Shown here piece by piece: positions 25,271 to 35,437 of a stretch of 64,000 nt of DNA. The stretch comes from Spirochaetia bacterium (GTDB lineage: Bacteria; Spirochaetota; Leptospiria; Turneriellales; JAOUFE01): positions 1-64,000 of the forward strand of contig JAOUFY010000005.1 in assembly GCA_029857955.1 (NCBI GenBank). The letters are read 5' to 3'. The notes under the pieces are model-generated. The model worked only from the letters and a program-made list of their open reading frames with translations, was not told the DNA's origin and searched no databases. The position numbers and the translations under genes are program-made. The first letter of the stretch is position 1; every line of letters starts with the position of its first letter.

Positions 25271-26191
25271 TTATTTTAATTTCGCAGCAATTTCTTCGGA
25301 TTTTTTCCAGAGCTTTTGGGCCAGATCGACATCATCTGCATCGTCGCGTGATTTTGCGATGTTACAGTCGGCAAGGTATTTACCTGAAACATTATTTAAT
25401 TCAGGGTGAACCGCTGCGTAGCAGGTTGTAGCCGCGCCTTGGGCGACTGATTTAAACCCCAGGGGCGCGATAAGACTAAATGCAAAATTTGCTACGGGGT
25501 TCATATGTCTACCGATATTTGTGGATATAACGCCAGGATGCACTGCATTGGCTGTTTTACTGGTGCGCTCTAAGCTGCGTGAAAGTTCTTTTACAAATAG
25601 CAGGTTTGCCATTTTTGATTGTCCATAGGCTTTCCAGGGGCTGTAACTTTTCTTGCCGTCAAGATTATCAAAGTCAATACCCGATTCTGGCGCCATGACA
25701 TGTGCACCGCTGCTTAAAACCACAATGCGACCGTCATCAGCAAGAAGTTTGAGAAGACCGTTTACGAGAATAAAATGACCTATGTGGTTTGTAAAAAACT
25801 GAAGTTCATATCCGTGTGACTGTTGAAGTTTTGCCAGGGCCATGATTCCTGCATTGCAGATGATAACATCAATTTTTTTTGTTTCTTTTTTCACTGAGCT
25901 GATACATTCCCTGACGCTTTTTGGGTCGGAAAGCTCACAGGCAAAACCAATAGAGTCATGACCGATTTCATTGCATACTTGATCTGCGTTTTCTTTTGTT
26001 CTTGCAGTAGCAAATATTCGAGCGCCTCTCATGGCCAAAACTCTGGCAGTTTCTTTGCCAAGTCCTGAGTTACAGCCGGTAATCAATATGGTTTTTCCGT
26101 CGAGAGATATACCTGAAGTTACCTGTTCTGCTGTTGTGGCATATCCAAAACCATTTTTACCCTTTGATTTAAAAAAACTGTATAATGACAT
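25271..26191 (-). CDS. Short-chain dehydrogenase/reductase (retinol-dehydrogenase-like)
   Basis: 306 residues with an SDR Rossmann fold: cofactor motif TGCNSGLGKE near 35-44, ART at the end of the second strand (NADP preference likely), CNAG after strand 4, catalytic Ser in VLSSGAHV and YGQSK as the YxxxK pair. The overall pattern is close to the WWOX/retinol dehydrogenase/protochlorophyllide reductase-like SDRs acting on apolar alcohols or ketones. The substrate is unknown. AAAGGAG lies upstream of ATG 26191. It is a single gene converging on the ABC operon. Confidence 0.9.
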   Translation of the reverse strand: MSLYSFFKSKGKNGFGYATTAEQVTSGISLDGKTILITGCNSGLGKETARVLAMRGARIFATARTKENADQVCNEIGHDSIGFACELSDPKSVRECISSVKKETKKIDVIICNAGIMALAKLQQSHGYELQFFTNHIGHFILVNGLLKLLADDGRIVVLSSGAHVMAPESGIDFDNLDGKKSYSPWKAYGQSKMANLLFVKELSRSLERTSKTANAVHPGVISTNIGRHMNPVANFAFSLIAPLGFKSVAQGAATTCYAAVHPELNNVSGKYLADCNIAKSRDDADDVDLAQKLWKKSEEIAAKLK

Positions 26192-26587
26192 AATGACTTT
26201 CTCTCCTTTCTATTTTATTTTTTAAATATATCATATAAAAGCAATGTTGGCTAAATCATTTCGTTATTTAAGAGATTGTGCTGCTAAGATAAAAAATAGA
26301 AAAATCATAAAAATATACTTATTATAATAACCTGTTAAATATAGCAGATGATTGCAATGGTTAAACGAAACTGCGGCAAGGGTTAAAACGCAATAATTTT
26401 ACAGAAATTTCAAGAATATTAATTTTTTATAGGCAAAGTAAAGCCGGTTTAACATATTGTAGTGTAAGAATATACTAATATACTAAAATACTAATATACA
26501 GATACATTATTGAATTATATTTAAATCAATATAATGCATTAAATTTAATGGGGGATTTTATGGAAAATTTAAAAAGGAGTCTGGCAA
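26192..26587. other. Divergent promoter region of the SDR and cbb3 oxidase genes
   Basis: 396 bases, strongly AT-rich, with no substantial coding frame. It contains an 8-base tandem repeat (26471-26502) and a 12-codon reading frame that overlaps the ccoN start. No good FNR box was found; TTGAATTATATTTAAATCAA (26511-26530) has the right ends but the wrong spacing. Confidence 0.6.
26471..26502. repeat. Octamer tandem repeat upstream of ccoN
   Basis: Two identical TATACTAA units are followed by AATACTAA and TATACAGA, so about 3.5 units in phase. It lies about 60-90 bases before the leader frame and 85-115 before ccoN. Short tandem repeats in this position can change copy number by slippage and alter promoter spacing; they can also be serial binding sites. 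Confidence 0.6.
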
Positions 26588-26598
26588 ATGACAAATGA
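26560..26598 (+). CDS. Possible 12-residue leader peptide overlapping ccoN
   Basis: ATG at 26560 follows a good GGGGGA site and is read for 12 codons (starting MENLKRS) to a TGA at 26596-26598, eight bases inside ccoN in another frame. The frame also contains AAAAAGGAG, the ribosome site of ccoN. Translation of the leader would therefore deliver ribosomes to ccoN or block its site. It may be accidental; nothing but position and ribosome site supports it. Confidence 0.35.
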   Translation: MENLKRSLANDK

Positions 26599-28015
26599 AC
26601 AAGATTTAGAAAATCCAAAATATCATTTCAATGTGGTGAAATGGTTTTCGATCAGCGCTGTCATTTACTTGATAGTCGGCGCTCTTGTGGGAGTGTTTAT
26701 CGCGGCAGAGCTGGCCTATCCATTGCTAAATAGCCTTGGAATGCCATATACCGGTTTCGGACGTTTACGGCCATTGCATACCAATGCAGTGATTTTTGCA
26801 TTTGGCGGCAGTACGCTTATGGCGACAGCTTTCTATATCGTACAACGTACGTGCCATGTTCCGCTCTGGAGTAATAAACTGGCATGGTTTACATTCTGGG
26901 GATGGACAGCAATCATCGTTGCGGCAGTGATTTCATTTCCGATGGGCTGGACTCAGGGAAAAGAATACGCAGAATTAGAGTGGCCGGTAGATATTGCTAT
27001 TGCCGTTGTATGGCTGTCGTATTTTTTTAATTTTGTAATGACGCTTGCCAATCGAAAAACATCACATATTTATGTGGCGAACTGGTTTTTTTTGGGAATG
27101 ATGGTTATGATTACCCTTCTTCATGTGGTAAACTCTCTGGCCATTCCCATATCCTGGCATAAATCATATTCGATTTTTAGCGGAGTTCATGATGCCATGA
27201 TTCAATGGTGGTGGGGGCACAATGCCGTCGGCTTTTTTTTAACAGCCGGTTTTCTTGGCATTATGTACTATTTTGTTCCTAAGCAGGCAAATCTTCCTGT
27301 TTATTCATATCGATTGTCAGTGATCCATTTTTGGTCATTGATGTTTGGCTATGTTTGGCTGGGGGCTCATCATCTTCAATACACAGCTTTACCTAACTGG
27401 GCAGGTTCTCTTGGAGCAGCGGTTTCCATTGCCATGATCATTCCTTCCTGGGGAGGAGCAGTTAACGGTCTAATGACTCTATCTGGAGCCTGGCATAAAT
27501 TGCGAGATGACTATGTCTTGCGTTTTTTAATTGTTTCGCTGGCATTTTATGCGATGTCAACATTTGAAGGACCAATTATGTCTGTTAAAAATGTAAACGC
27601 ATTGTCGCATTATACCGACTGGACAATCGGTCATGTACATTCCGGAGCTCTGGGATGGGTGGCGATGGTTTCTATCGGCGCAATTTATCATATGGTTACA
27701 CGTTTATGGGACCGTGAAATTTACTCTGTAAAACTGGTAAATACTCATTTCTGGCTTCATACAATTGGAATCATTTTGTATATTGCGGCTATGTGGGTAT
27801 CTGGTATCATGCAGGGTCTAATGTGGCGCGCAACAGATGAATATGGTAACCTGGTTTACACATTCATCGAATCGGTTGCTGCAATGCACCCCTATTATAC
27901 AATACGTATGATTGGCGGTTTATTTGTACTGGCAGGTGCGAGTGTTATGATTTATAACATCATCATGACGATTCGCCACGGCAAGACATTGGCTCCGGCA
28001 ATGAAAAAGGCTTAA
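26588..28015 (+). CDS. ccoN: cbb3-type cytochrome c oxidase subunit I
   Basis: 475 residues, 12 transmembrane helices. The catalytic haem-copper subunit. Expected ligands are visible: H64 (PLHTNAVIF, low-spin haem b), H211 in WWWGHN (CuB), Y255 at the cbb3-specific helix VII Tyr position, H261-H262 (CuB), and H349 and H351 in IGHVHSG (haem b3 and haem b). cbb3 oxidases have high oxygen affinity and reduce O2 in the cytoplasmic membrane while pumping protons. The gene starts the ccoNOQP operon and is preceded by AAAAAGGAG. Confidence 0.98.
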   Translation: MTNEQDLENPKYHFNVVKWFSISAVIYLIVGALVGVFIAAELAYPLLNSLGMPYTGFGRLRPLHTNAVIFAFGGSTLMATAFYIVQRTCHVPLWSNKLAWFTFWGWTAIIVAAVISFPMGWTQGKEYAELEWPVDIAIAVVWLSYFFNFVMTLANRKTSHIYVANWFFLGMMVMITLLHVVNSLAIPISWHKSYSIFSGVHDAMIQWWWGHNAVGFFLTAGFLGIMYYFVPKQANLPVYSYRLSVIHFWSLMFGYVWLGAHHLQYTALPNWAGSLGAAVSIAMIIPSWGGAVNGLMTLSGAWHKLRDDYVLRFLIVSLAFYAMSTFEGPIMSVKNVNALSHYTDWTIGHVHSGALGWVAMVSIGAIYHMVTRLWDREIYSVKLVNTHFWLHTIGIILYIAAMWVSGIMQGLMWRATDEYGNLVYTFIESVAAMHPYYTIRMIGGLFVLAGASVMIYNIIMTIRHGKTLAPAMKKA

Positions 28016-28025
28016 GAGGTAGAAT

Positions 28026-28688
28026 ATGAATATTAAGGAAAAATTTTCAAATCTTCAGGAAAAACTTGAGAAAAATGTATGGGGCTTTATACCTATGCTT
28101 GCCCTGGTTCTTTCTATTGGTGGAATTGTAGAGATAGTACCCTTGTTTTATATCGACTCTACAATTGAAAAACTAACTAAAGAAGAAGACAGCATCAGGC
28201 CATATACCGCTCTTGAACTTGAAGGAAGAGATGTTTATATTCGCGAAGGATGTTATTTGTGTCATTCACAAATGATTCGTCCATTTCGTGATGAAAAAGA
28301 ACGTTATGGTCATTACTCTCTGGCTGCCGAATCCAAGTTTGATCATCCGTTTCAATGGGGTTCTAAACGTACTGGTCCGGATCTTGCCCGAGTCGGCGGC
28401 AAATACTCAGATGACTGGCACCGTCGCCATTTGATTGATCCTCAATCTGTTGTGCCGGAATCGGTCATGCCAAAGTATGCCTTTCTGGAAAAATCAATAA
28501 TAGATGATACGATGACCGTCAAGAAGATGAAGGGATTGTCTCATGTAGGAGTTCCCTATACTGAAGACGATTTTAATGGCGCTGTGGAAGAAGTTAAGGG
28601 TAAATCTGAATTAGATGCTCTTGTTGCTTACTTACAGGTTCTAGGTACCATGGTAAAATTTGAAGAAGGGAAGGATTATCGTGAATAA
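28026..28688 (+). CDS. ccoO: cbb3-type oxidase subunit II (monohaem cytochrome c)
   Basis: 220 residues, one N-terminal transmembrane helix (about 19-42) and a periplasmic cytochrome c domain. The haem site is C76-YL-C79-H80 in [18 protein letters not shown], the family signature. VMPKYAF supplies the likely axial Met. It transfers electrons to CcoN. It begins ten bases after ccoN, and its end overlaps ccoQ by 8 bases. Confidence 0.97.
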   Translation: MNIKEKFSNLQEKLEKNVWGFIPMLALVLSIGGIVEIVPLFYIDSTIEKLTKEEDSIRPYTALELEGRDVYIREGCYLCHSQMIRPFRDEKERYGHYSLAAESKFDHPFQWGSKRTGPDLARVGGKYSDDWHRRHLIDPQSVVPESVMPKYAFLEKSIIDDTMTVKKMKGLSHVGVPYTEDDFNGAVEEVKGKSELDALVAYLQVLGTMVKFEEGKDYRE

Positions 28689-28887
28689 AATCAGTCAGCA
28701 TTTTCATACCGATTGGGACAAATTGACCGGTTTTGACTGGACAGGGATTGTTATGGTACTTGTTATAAGCGCGCTGATGCTCACTGCATATTTATGGGTA
28801 TGGCTGCCGTCAAATAAAAACAAGTTTGAACAATATCGCGATTTTGTCTTAAAAGATGGTATGAAGGAGAAAAAAAAGCATGGATAA
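28681..28887 (+). CDS. ccoQ: cbb3-type oxidase small subunit CcoQ
   Basis: 68 residues from GTG 28681, which follows AAGGGAAGGATTATC inside the end of ccoO; the open frame begins earlier at 28660 but without that support. It has one transmembrane helix (about 19-38) followed by a charged tail, which is the FixQ/CcoQ layout. CcoQ stabilises the oxidase. The gene overlaps ccoO and ccoP by 8 bases each. Confidence 0.85.
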   Translation: MNKISQHFHTDWDKLTGFDWTGIVMVLVISALMLTAYLWVWLPSNKNKFEQYRDFVLKDGMKEKKKHG

Positions 28888-29755
28888 CAATATGAAACCA
28901 GATGATAAAGAAAAATACGGTTCGGATACAGGACATGAATGGGATGGTATCCGGGAATTGAAGAATCCGCCTCCACGCTGGTGGATGATTAGTTTACACG
29001 CCAGTTGGATATTTGTAGTGGTTTACCTCTTCTTGTATCCTTCAATTCCCTTATTACATGGTTCTACAAAAGGTCTTTTAGGATGGACCATGATCAAGGA
29101 ATACAAAGAGGCTTTAACCGAAAACGATAAAATTAAAGCTCCCTTTTTATCAAAGATATCAGGAATGAGCGCCAGAGAAATTCTGGCCGACGCAGGTATG
29201 CGCAACTTTGCAGAGCAATCTACAAAAACTACCTTCGGAGATTCCTGCAGTGCATGTCATGGCGGCGGCGGTCAGGGGAAAAAAGGTGTCTACCCAAATC
29301 TTACTGATGATGAATGGATTTACGGCGGTGATATCGATACAATTATCGAAACCATCACTTATGGAAGACAACCTGCAATGCCTGCTCACAAAGACATTCT
29401 CGATGATGCGAGTGTAAACAAGTTAGCTGATTTTGTCATTGCTCTTTCACAGGGTAGCGCTACACCAGAAGGATGGAACCTTTTTAAAAGATCAAATTGC
29501 GTGGCCTGTCATGGAAATGATGCCCGCGGCGGTAATTTTAATAAAAATGGTTCAGGCGCAGCGAATCTAACAGATAAAATCTGGAGATTTGGCGGCAACC
29601 GTGATGAAGTTTTACAAACTATTCGTTTTGGAGTAAATCAGGACTTTCCAGAATCAAGAAAAGCGGTAATGCCCGCGTGGGGAGAACGACTGAGCGCTGA
29701 TCAAATTAAAATGCTTGCTGTAAAAGTATACAGCCTTGGCGGCGGACAAAAGTAA
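28880..29755 (+). CDS. ccoP: cbb3-type oxidase subunit III (dihaem cytochrome c)
   Basis: 291 residues with an N-terminal transmembrane helix (about 36-56) and two cytochrome c domains. The haem sites are C123-SA-C126-H127 and C207-VA-C210-H211. Candidate axial Met residues lie in QPAMPAH (about 167) and KAVMPAWGE near the C-terminus. It accepts electrons from soluble donors and passes them to CcoO. It closes the structural operon. Confidence 0.97.
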   Translation: MDNNMKPDDKEKYGSDTGHEWDGIRELKNPPPRWWMISLHASWIFVVVYLFLYPSIPLLHGSTKGLLGWTMIKEYKEALTENDKIKAPFLSKISGMSAREILADAGMRNFAEQSTKTTFGDSCSACHGGGGQGKKGVYPNLTDDEWIYGGDIDTIIETITYGRQPAMPAHKDILDDASVNKLADFVIALSQGSATPEGWNLFKRSNCVACHGNDARGGNFNKNGSGAANLTDKIWRFGGNRDEVLQTIRFGVNQDFPESRKAVMPAWGERLSADQIKMLAVKVYSLGGGQK

Positions 29756-29794
29756 TACCATTCATTTATGGTATTTTAAATGATAGTCATGGAA

Positions 29795-29851
29795 GCTCAG
29801 AGATGAAAAATCAGGAATTTATTTAAAAATAAATTATTTGAATCTCTGAGC
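29795..29851. promoter_or_regulatory. Nested hairpin between ccoP and ccoG
   Basis: Outer arms GCTCAGAGAT (29795-29804) and ATCTCTGAGC (29842-29851) are perfect complements. Inside is a second palindrome, AATTTATT/AATAAATT, at 29816-29835. A smaller stem, TACCAT/ATGGTA, lies just before, near 29757-29773. The structure could separate expression or stability of the abundant oxidase message from the assembly genes that follow. Confidence 0.55.
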
Positions 29852-29900
29852 ATCTGTGGCGGATCAATGATGCGCGTAACATTACGAACAGGAAAACATT

Positions 29901-31337
29901 ATGAGCAAACCAGTTGAGGAAGATCAAAATTTTGAAGAAGAGCTTCTCAATAGCGATCTTTATACCGAAGAGGGCCATTGGCATGTAAATGCAGGCGGAA
30001 ATACCATCCATGCATCGCGTATACCCGGATTTTTTCGGAATTTAAGATGGTATGCCCAGAGCATTTACTTTTTTTTCTTCATTGGTCCGTATTTGCAATG
30101 GAATGGTCAACGGTCTATTTACTTTGACATTCCCCATCGCCAGTTTCATTTATTTGGAATTACCGTATGGCCGCAGGATATCTGGATGCTCGCTGTATTG
30201 CTCATCATGCTTGCCATTTCTCTCGTTGCCGTAACAGCCATTGCCGGCCGTGTTTTTTGCGGATATTTCTGCTTTCACATGGTATGGGTAGATTGGTTTA
30301 CCCTCGTAGAAAAATATCTGGAAGGAACTCCCAGTAAAAGGAGAAAATTGGATGCCGAATCGTGGGGACTTCGAAAAATCACATTGAGATTGATAAAATA
30401 TGTTATCTGGTTATCGATTGGACTTTTTACTGCTTTTACCATTACAGCATATTTTATGGATACGAAAGAGCTTTTAAACGGATATCTTCATCTCAATGCT
30501 CCGCCTGCCGCATGGGGTTCGCTTCTTATAAACACCATTGGAGTTTTTGTCTTTACCGGTTTTATGCGTGAGCAGGTATGTTTCTGGCTTTGTCCATATG
30601 CTCGAATCCAGAGCGTTATGATCGATAGAGATACAGTATGGCCCACTTATGATGCAAAACGAGGGGAGCCTCGAACCAAATATGCCAGGGGACCAAAAGA
30701 CAGCAAGGCAGGGGATTGTATCAATTGTAATTTATGTTTTAACGTTTGTCCTACAGGCGTTGACATTCGAAATGGAATGCAGGAGGGGTGCATTACCTGC
30801 GGTATGTGCATCGATGCTTGTGACACGGTAATGGGAAAAATTAAAAGACCAAAAGGTTTAATAAGGTATGTATCTCGAAATGAGTTGAGCGGGAAGATTG
30901 TACCAGGAATATATAAACGCCCCAGAGTAATTATTTATACAACCATCATTTTACTTGCGCTGTCCGGAATTGTATACGGATTAAATCACATTGCTCCTTT
31001 GGAATTTACAATTCTTCATGATAGAATGCCTGTGTATACAGAAATGAGCGACGGCAGCATTCAAAATAAGTATACTATTAAAATATTAAACAAAACACCG
31101 AAGGATCTGTTGGTCAGTCTCAATGCTGAAGGTGTTGATGGCTTAAAGGTAATCAGTGAACAGGGTGAGGCATTTGTTTTACCCGCCGGTAAGATGATTC
31201 CTTTTCATGTGTTTTTACGGGTAAATCAGGACGTTTTTAAAACCAGTAATTTACCTGTTAAATTTAGAGTTAAAGGTTTGGAAAACAAAGAAATAGATAT
31301 CAGCTATAAATCAATGCTGATTGGACCGAAGTCCTGA
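29901..31337 (+). CDS. ccoG: CcoG/RdxA-type membrane ferredoxin for cbb3 assembly
   Basis: 478 residues with about five transmembrane helices. A ferredoxin region carries two cysteine groups, CINCNLCFNVCP and CITCGMCIDAC (two [4Fe-4S] clusters), and an Ig-like FixG C-terminal domain follows. CcoG is a Cu(II) reductase that readies copper for cbb3 maturation. AGGAAAAC precedes ATG 29901. It begins the ccoGHIS maturation group. Confidence 0.96.
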   Translation: MSKPVEEDQNFEEELLNSDLYTEEGHWHVNAGGNTIHASRIPGFFRNLRWYAQSIYFFFFIGPYLQWNGQRSIYFDIPHRQFHLFGITVWPQDIWMLAVLLIMLAISLVAVTAIAGRVFCGYFCFHMVWVDWFTLVEKYLEGTPSKRRKLDAESWGLRKITLRLIKYVIWLSIGLFTAFTITAYFMDTKELLNGYLHLNAPPAAWGSLLINTIGVFVFTGFMREQVCFWLCPYARIQSVMIDRDTVWPTYDAKRGEPRTKYARGPKDSKAGDCINCNLCFNVCPTGVDIRNGMQEGCITCGMCIDACDTVMGKIKRPKGLIRYVSRNELSGKIVPGIYKRPRVIIYTTIILLALSGIVYGLNHIAPLEFTILHDRMPVYTEMSDGSIQNKYTIKILNKTPKDLLVSLNAEGVDGLKVISEQGEAFVLPAGKMIPFHVFLRVNQDVFKTSNLPVKFRVKGLENKEIDISYKSMLIGPKS

Positions 31338-31357
31338 AAAATAAAAAGAGGTTTTAA

Positions 31358-31864
31358 ATGAATACAAAATTAGAGTTAAAAAAAGATTTAAAAAGTCCTT
31401 GGCTGCTGGGTATTTTGGGGACGGTTTTAATTGCTGTTATTGCAAATATCGTTTTGATTTTTATGTCTTTTAACCATCCTCATTCTCTGGTATCAAAAGA
31501 TTATTATGAAAAAGGGAAAGAATATTTTCATACACAGGCTGATCAAAAAAAAGCAGTTAAACTTTTAGGTTACAAGTTAAATTTAGTGGTTCCAGAAAAA
31601 CCGAAAGTCAATGTGGAAGAAATCATTCATCTGAAGGTTTTAGACCAAAAAGGTAATATCGTTCAAAGTGGAGAGGCTACATTGTTTGTATATCGTGTTG
31701 ATGATACGTCGAAGGATTTCAAGATAAATTTGCATCAAGATTCCCATGGAGAGTTTGTGTCCAGAATAAAATTTCCATTTCCTGGTACATGGGATTTAAT
31801 TGCACAGTTAACCTTCGCAGGAGAAAAGCTTGATGTGGCAGAGCGCATCTTTGTTGAAAAATAA
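31358..31864 (+). CDS. ccoH: FixH/CcoH-family membrane protein
   Basis: 168 residues: one transmembrane helix near the N-terminus, then the [15 protein letters not shown] segment typical of FixH and a periplasmic beta domain. It is needed for stable assembly of the cbb3 complex. AGAGG lies before ATG 31358. The following ATPase gene starts inside its last codons. Confidence 0.92.
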   Translation: MNTKLELKKDLKSPWLLGILGTVLIAVIANIVLIFMSFNHPHSLVSKDYYEKGKEYFHTQADQKKAVKLLGYKLNLVVPEKPKVNVEEIIHLKVLDQKGNIVQSGEATLFVYRVDDTSKDFKINLHQDSHGEFVSRIKFPFPGTWDLIAQLTFAGEKLDVAERIFVEK

Positions 31865-34337
31865 CATCATTGTTTCAGAAGAGCCATCGATCGCAAAGGA
31901 ACAGGAGTGTTTTCATTGCGGTCTACCTGTCACAGATTCTTCAAGATTTGAAGAAACGATTCAGGGCATAAACCATGCTTTCTGCTGCGCTGGGTGTCGA
32001 GCCGTTTGTCTTTCCATTTATGAATCGGGACTGGAAAGCTATTATGACAAGATTAAAAACAATTCTCAAGAGCGAGCCAGACCGGCTGAAAAACCGAAAT
32101 ACATAGAACAATATGATTTAGAAGATATACAACAGGATTTTGTACGTCAAATTTCTGAAAATAATAAGGAAGCTGACTTTATCGTCGAAGGCATGCACTG
32201 TGCGAGTTGTTCGTGGCTGATTGAAAAAGTTTTAAATGAAACTCCAGGCGTAGAATTGGCTGAAGTAAATTTAAGTCAGCAGCGCTTGCGGCTTCGTTGG
32301 AACCAAAGTTCATCGCCGCTATCATCTCTAATAAGTAATTTAAGTTCATTTGGCTATGCCGCCTTGCCATACAATCCAGAAACAGCCGAAGGGCATATTC
32401 AAAGATTTAATCGCAAGCTATTGTATAAAATGGCCTTTGCAGGATTTGGCGCCATGAACATCATGTGGATATCGATTTCTTTGTATGCAGGCGCTTTTAC
32501 CGGTATTGATGAATCTTTAAAAGGTTTTTTTCAAAAAATTAGTTTTGCCATAGCGACGCCTGTATTGCTGTATTCCGGCTGGAGCATAACATCAGCAGCG
32601 ATTCGAGGCCTGCTGAAACGTAAATTGACAATGGATCTTCCCATAGCCATTGGAGCGTGGGTTACCTATGGTTATTCCGTTTGGAGGGCATTTTTTAGTC
32701 CGGGCGAAGTTTATTTTGATACCGTAGTTACTTTTTTATTTGTAATTTTAATTGGCCGTTACCTGGAAGCTATGGCAAAAAGAAGGGCATCTTCGGCTGG
32801 TTTTCGTCTTATGGAGCTTCAGCCAAGAAGCGCTTCGTTGCTGACAGAATCCGGCGAAGAGCGGGTATCGATTAAACGCCTTAAAAACGGCGACAATGTT
32901 CTGGTCCGCTCTGGCGATAAAATTCCGGTGGACGGAGTTATTATTGAGGGTGAGTCGCATGTTGATGAATCGATGTTAACCGGCGAATCAAAACCAGTTT
33001 CAAAAATAACCGGCGACAAGGTAGATGCCGGAACCATTAATTTAAACGGAACTTTAACACTAAAAACTACGGTTGCGGGTCAGGGAACCATGCTGTCGCG
33101 AATCATCCACCTGGTTGAAACAGCGCAAAGTTCAAAAGCCGATATACAACAGTTTGCCGATCGAATTGTTCCCTGGTTTGTCAGCGCAACGATCTCTCTG
33201 GCTTTGGTGACTTTTTTTTACTGGAAACAGACAGGTTTTGATACCGCGCTTCTTGCGGCAACCTCTGTATTGATCATTACCTGCCCCTGTGCCTTGGGAA
33301 TGGCCACCCCCATGTCGATTGTTGTTGCTGCGGGACTTGGCGCTAAACTTGGATTTCTGGTTCGAGATGGAAGAGCCTTGGAACGTCTATCTTCAATAAC
33401 ACATGTGGTTTTTGACAAAACAGGTACTCTTACGACAGGTGAAATTTCTGTTTTAAAAATTTTTAATTATGCTGATATTGAAATGTTAAAGATTGCAGCG
33501 TCGCTTGAGCAATATTCCCAACATCCGATAGCTCAAGCTATCGTAAAAAAGTATTTAGAGAATGGATCGTCGCTATTGACCTGCAAAGATGCCAAAACTT
33601 TTGGAGGTCTCGGAGTCAGCGGATTTGTCGAAGACCGTTTGGTTTTATTAGGTAATCGACGTTTTCTGGAAGAAAACAAAATTTTGATTCCTTCAGAAGC
33701 AGATCAAATTCAGTCTGCCATTGAAAAAAATTTTGCAACCGCTGTTTTTATGGCCTGTGATAATGCCTTTGCCGGAATATTTCATGTTCAAGACAAGGTG
33801 AGGGAAGATGCCGTAAACCTTCTCGATATTTTGCGAAAAGAAGGTTTAATGATCAGCGTATTAACCGGCGACAACGAAGGCGCAGCTTTAGCTTTACAGA
33901 GCAAGCTTGGCAAATTGCGTATAATGGCCAACATGCTTCCTGAAGATAAGTCTCGTGAAATTTCGGAGTTACAGGCCAGGGGCGAAAAAGTTTTAATGAT
34001 TGGCGATGGAATAAACGATGCGCCGGCGCTATCTCTGGCAGATGTTGGAATTGCCATGGGGTCAGGGACGGATGTTTCTATGCAGAGTTCGGATGTTGTT
34101 TTAATTGGCGATGAATTATCGAAAATTGCACTGGCGATTCAACTGGGTAAAACAACCATTAAAACGATATATCAAAATATTGTAATTTCATTGATCTACA
34201 ATATATTTCTTGTACCGGTTGCCATGATGGCCCTGGTTACGCCGGTTTTTGCGGCAATTGCGATGCCGGTGAGCTCATTGGTGGTTATCACCAATGCAGT
34301 GTTTATCCGAAATCGTATGAAAAAGTATGTAAAGTGA
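31833..34337 (+). CDS. ccoI: CcoI/FixI copper-transporting P1B-type ATPase
   Basis: About 834 residues. An N-terminal Cys-rich segment (CFHCGLPV and FCCAGCRAV) precedes a heavy-metal domain with GMHCASC, transmembrane helices, and the intramembrane metal motif CPC in [12 protein letters not shown]. The phosphorylation site is DKTGTLTTG and the hinge is [10 protein letters not shown]. This is the P1B ATPase class that delivers copper for cbb3 assembly (slow export type). ATG 31833 follows AGGAGA at a wide spacing and overlaps ccoH by 32 bases; an in-frame TTG at 31830 is the alternative. CcoH-to-CcoI coupling is likely. Confidence 0.96.
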   Translation: MWQSASLLKNNIIVSEEPSIAKEQECFHCGLPVTDSSRFEETIQGINHAFCCAGCRAVCLSIYESGLESYYDKIKNNSQERARPAEKPKYIEQYDLEDIQQDFVRQISENNKEADFIVEGMHCASCSWLIEKVLNETPGVELAEVNLSQQRLRLRWNQSSSPLSSLISNLSSFGYAALPYNPETAEGHIQRFNRKLLYKMAFAGFGAMNIMWISISLYAGAFTGIDESLKGFFQKISFAIATPVLLYSGWSITSAAIRGLLKRKLTMDLPIAIGAWVTYGYSVWRAFFSPGEVYFDTVVTFLFVILIGRYLEAMAKRRASSAGFRLMELQPRSASLLTESGEERVSIKRLKNGDNVLVRSGDKIPVDGVIIEGESHVDESMLTGESKPVSKITGDKVDAGTINLNGTLTLKTTVAGQGTMLSRIIHLVETAQSSKADIQQFADRIVPWFVSATISLALVTFFYWKQTGFDTALLAATSVLIITCPCALGMATPMSIVVAAGLGAKLGFLVRDGRALERLSSITHVVFDKTGTLTTGEISVLKIFNYADIEMLKIAASLEQYSQHPIAQAIVKKYLENGSSLLTCKDAKTFGGLGVSGFVEDRLVLLGNRRFLEENKILIPSEADQIQSAIEKNFATAVFMACDNAFAGIFHVQDKVREDAVNLLDILRKEGLMISVLTGDNEGAALALQSKLGKLRIMANMLPEDKSREISELQARGEKVLMIGDGINDAPALSLADVGIAMGSGTDVSMQSSDVVLIGDELSKIALAIQLGKTTIKTIYQNIVISLIYNIFLVPVAMMALVTPVFAAIAMPVSSLVVITNAVFIRNRMKKYVK

Positions 34338-34400
34338 AGATGTATAAAAATTCGTATAACTATGAATATTTAAATATAGATTAATGTAAAGGAAAATAAA

Positions 34401-34601
34401 ATGGATGTAATTTATGGTTTAATTCCTGCGATGATCTTACTGGGGCTTGTGAGTGTTTTTGTTTTTTTCTGGGCAGTAAAAAATGGTCAATATGAAGACA
34501 TGGAAGGCCCGGCTCATCGAATTTTAAACGACGACGACATGGTTTCTGATACGAAAAGTTCCATAAAAAAAAACAATTCAAAAAAGGATAAAAATCATTG
34601 A
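34401..34601 (+). CDS. ccoS: CcoS/FixS cbb3 assembly protein
   Basis: 66 residues: one transmembrane helix (about 5-26) followed by WAVKNGQYEDMEGPAHRIL, the CcoS signature. It is required for cofactor insertion into CcoN. AAGGAAAATAAA precedes the ATG. Its stop overlaps the start of the next gene by four bases. Confidence 0.95.
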   Translation: MDVIYGLIPAMILLGLVSVFVFFWAVKNGQYEDMEGPAHRILNDDDMVSDTKSSIKKNNSKKDKNH

Positions 34602-35359
34602 ACGAAAATATTTTTACCCCGCTTATTGCCGCTTTGGCTTTTGGATTTCTCGGAAGTCTTCATTGTGTTGGAATGTGCGGGCCCATTGCCGGAGCTCTTT
34701 CGATGAATCGACAAAAGTTCTGGAGGTCAGGCTTGCTGATTTATCAAACAGGAAGAATCTTCACTTATGCGGCGCTTGGCTTTATTCTCGGTTTAATAGG
34801 TTCCACAATGGAGGAAATTGGCGGTAAAAATTTTCAAAGGGTAATGGCTGTTTTTGCCGGAATTTTCATGGCGGGTTTTGGTTTAAATCTTTTAGGTATT
34901 ATTCCTGATCCCCTTCGCCGATTGACCAGCCCTGTTATATCGATTTTACAAATAGGAAAACGCGCACAAAATTTAATGCAAAACCCTGCATTTTCAGGGT
35001 GGTTTTCCATTGGCCTGGTGAATGGATTATTGCCATGTGGACTTGTTTATGCCGCGCTTGCCGTAGCTCTTTCTTCAGGAAGTTTAATCAACAGCGTATT
35101 AACGATGGTGTTGTTTGGCATTGGTACTATACCGGCAATGACTCTTGTCCCAGGATTGATGCGTATGATGAGTACGAGTATCCGAGGTAATTTTTTGCGC
35201 GTCGTCGGTTTACTGATGATACTTTATGGCGTTTATACGGGCTTTAGAGGCAGCCATTGGATGTCTCTAAAGCATAATCATGCTCATGACCATACGCAGG
35301 CTCAACCGCCAAATCCGGAAAAAGAATTTTGTTCTGTTAATGCAAAGCCATTATTTTGA
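34598..35359 (+). CDS. Sulfite exporter TauE/SafE-like (DsbD_2/UreH-type) membrane protein
   Basis: 253 residues, about six transmembrane helices. The N-terminal HCVGMCGPIAGALSM segment is the mark of the family often encoded beside ccoS, and the matching half-motif NGLLPCGLVYAAL occurs midway. The paired Cys-Pro/Gly-Cys segments suggest metal or thiol transfer, and a His-rich tail (HNHAHDHTQ) could bind metal. The start is TTG 34598, in a four-base overlap with ccoS, with AAGGAT upstream. A copper or redox role in cbb3 maturation is inferred from context. Confidence 0.9.
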   Translation: MNENIFTPLIAALAFGFLGSLHCVGMCGPIAGALSMNRQKFWRSGLLIYQTGRIFTYAALGFILGLIGSTMEEIGGKNFQRVMAVFAGIFMAGFGLNLLGIIPDPLRRLTSPVISILQIGKRAQNLMQNPAFSGWFSIGLVNGLLPCGLVYAALAVALSSGSLINSVLTMVLFGIGTIPAMTLVPGLMRMMSTSIRGNFLRVVGLLMILYGVYTGFRGSHWMSLKHNHAHDHTQAQPPNPEKEFCSVNAKPLF

Positions 35360-35437
35360 TAATCAATAATTTTAAGCTTTGTCGAACCATTGGATATTTT
35401 TCATGAAAACGTTTATTCGTTATAAAGTTTTAACTCG

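Noticed and set aside
26511-26530. FNR/CRP-type box TTGA...TCAA before ccoN
   Set aside because: The half-sites are separated by 12 bases instead of 6, so it does not fit the binding-site geometry.
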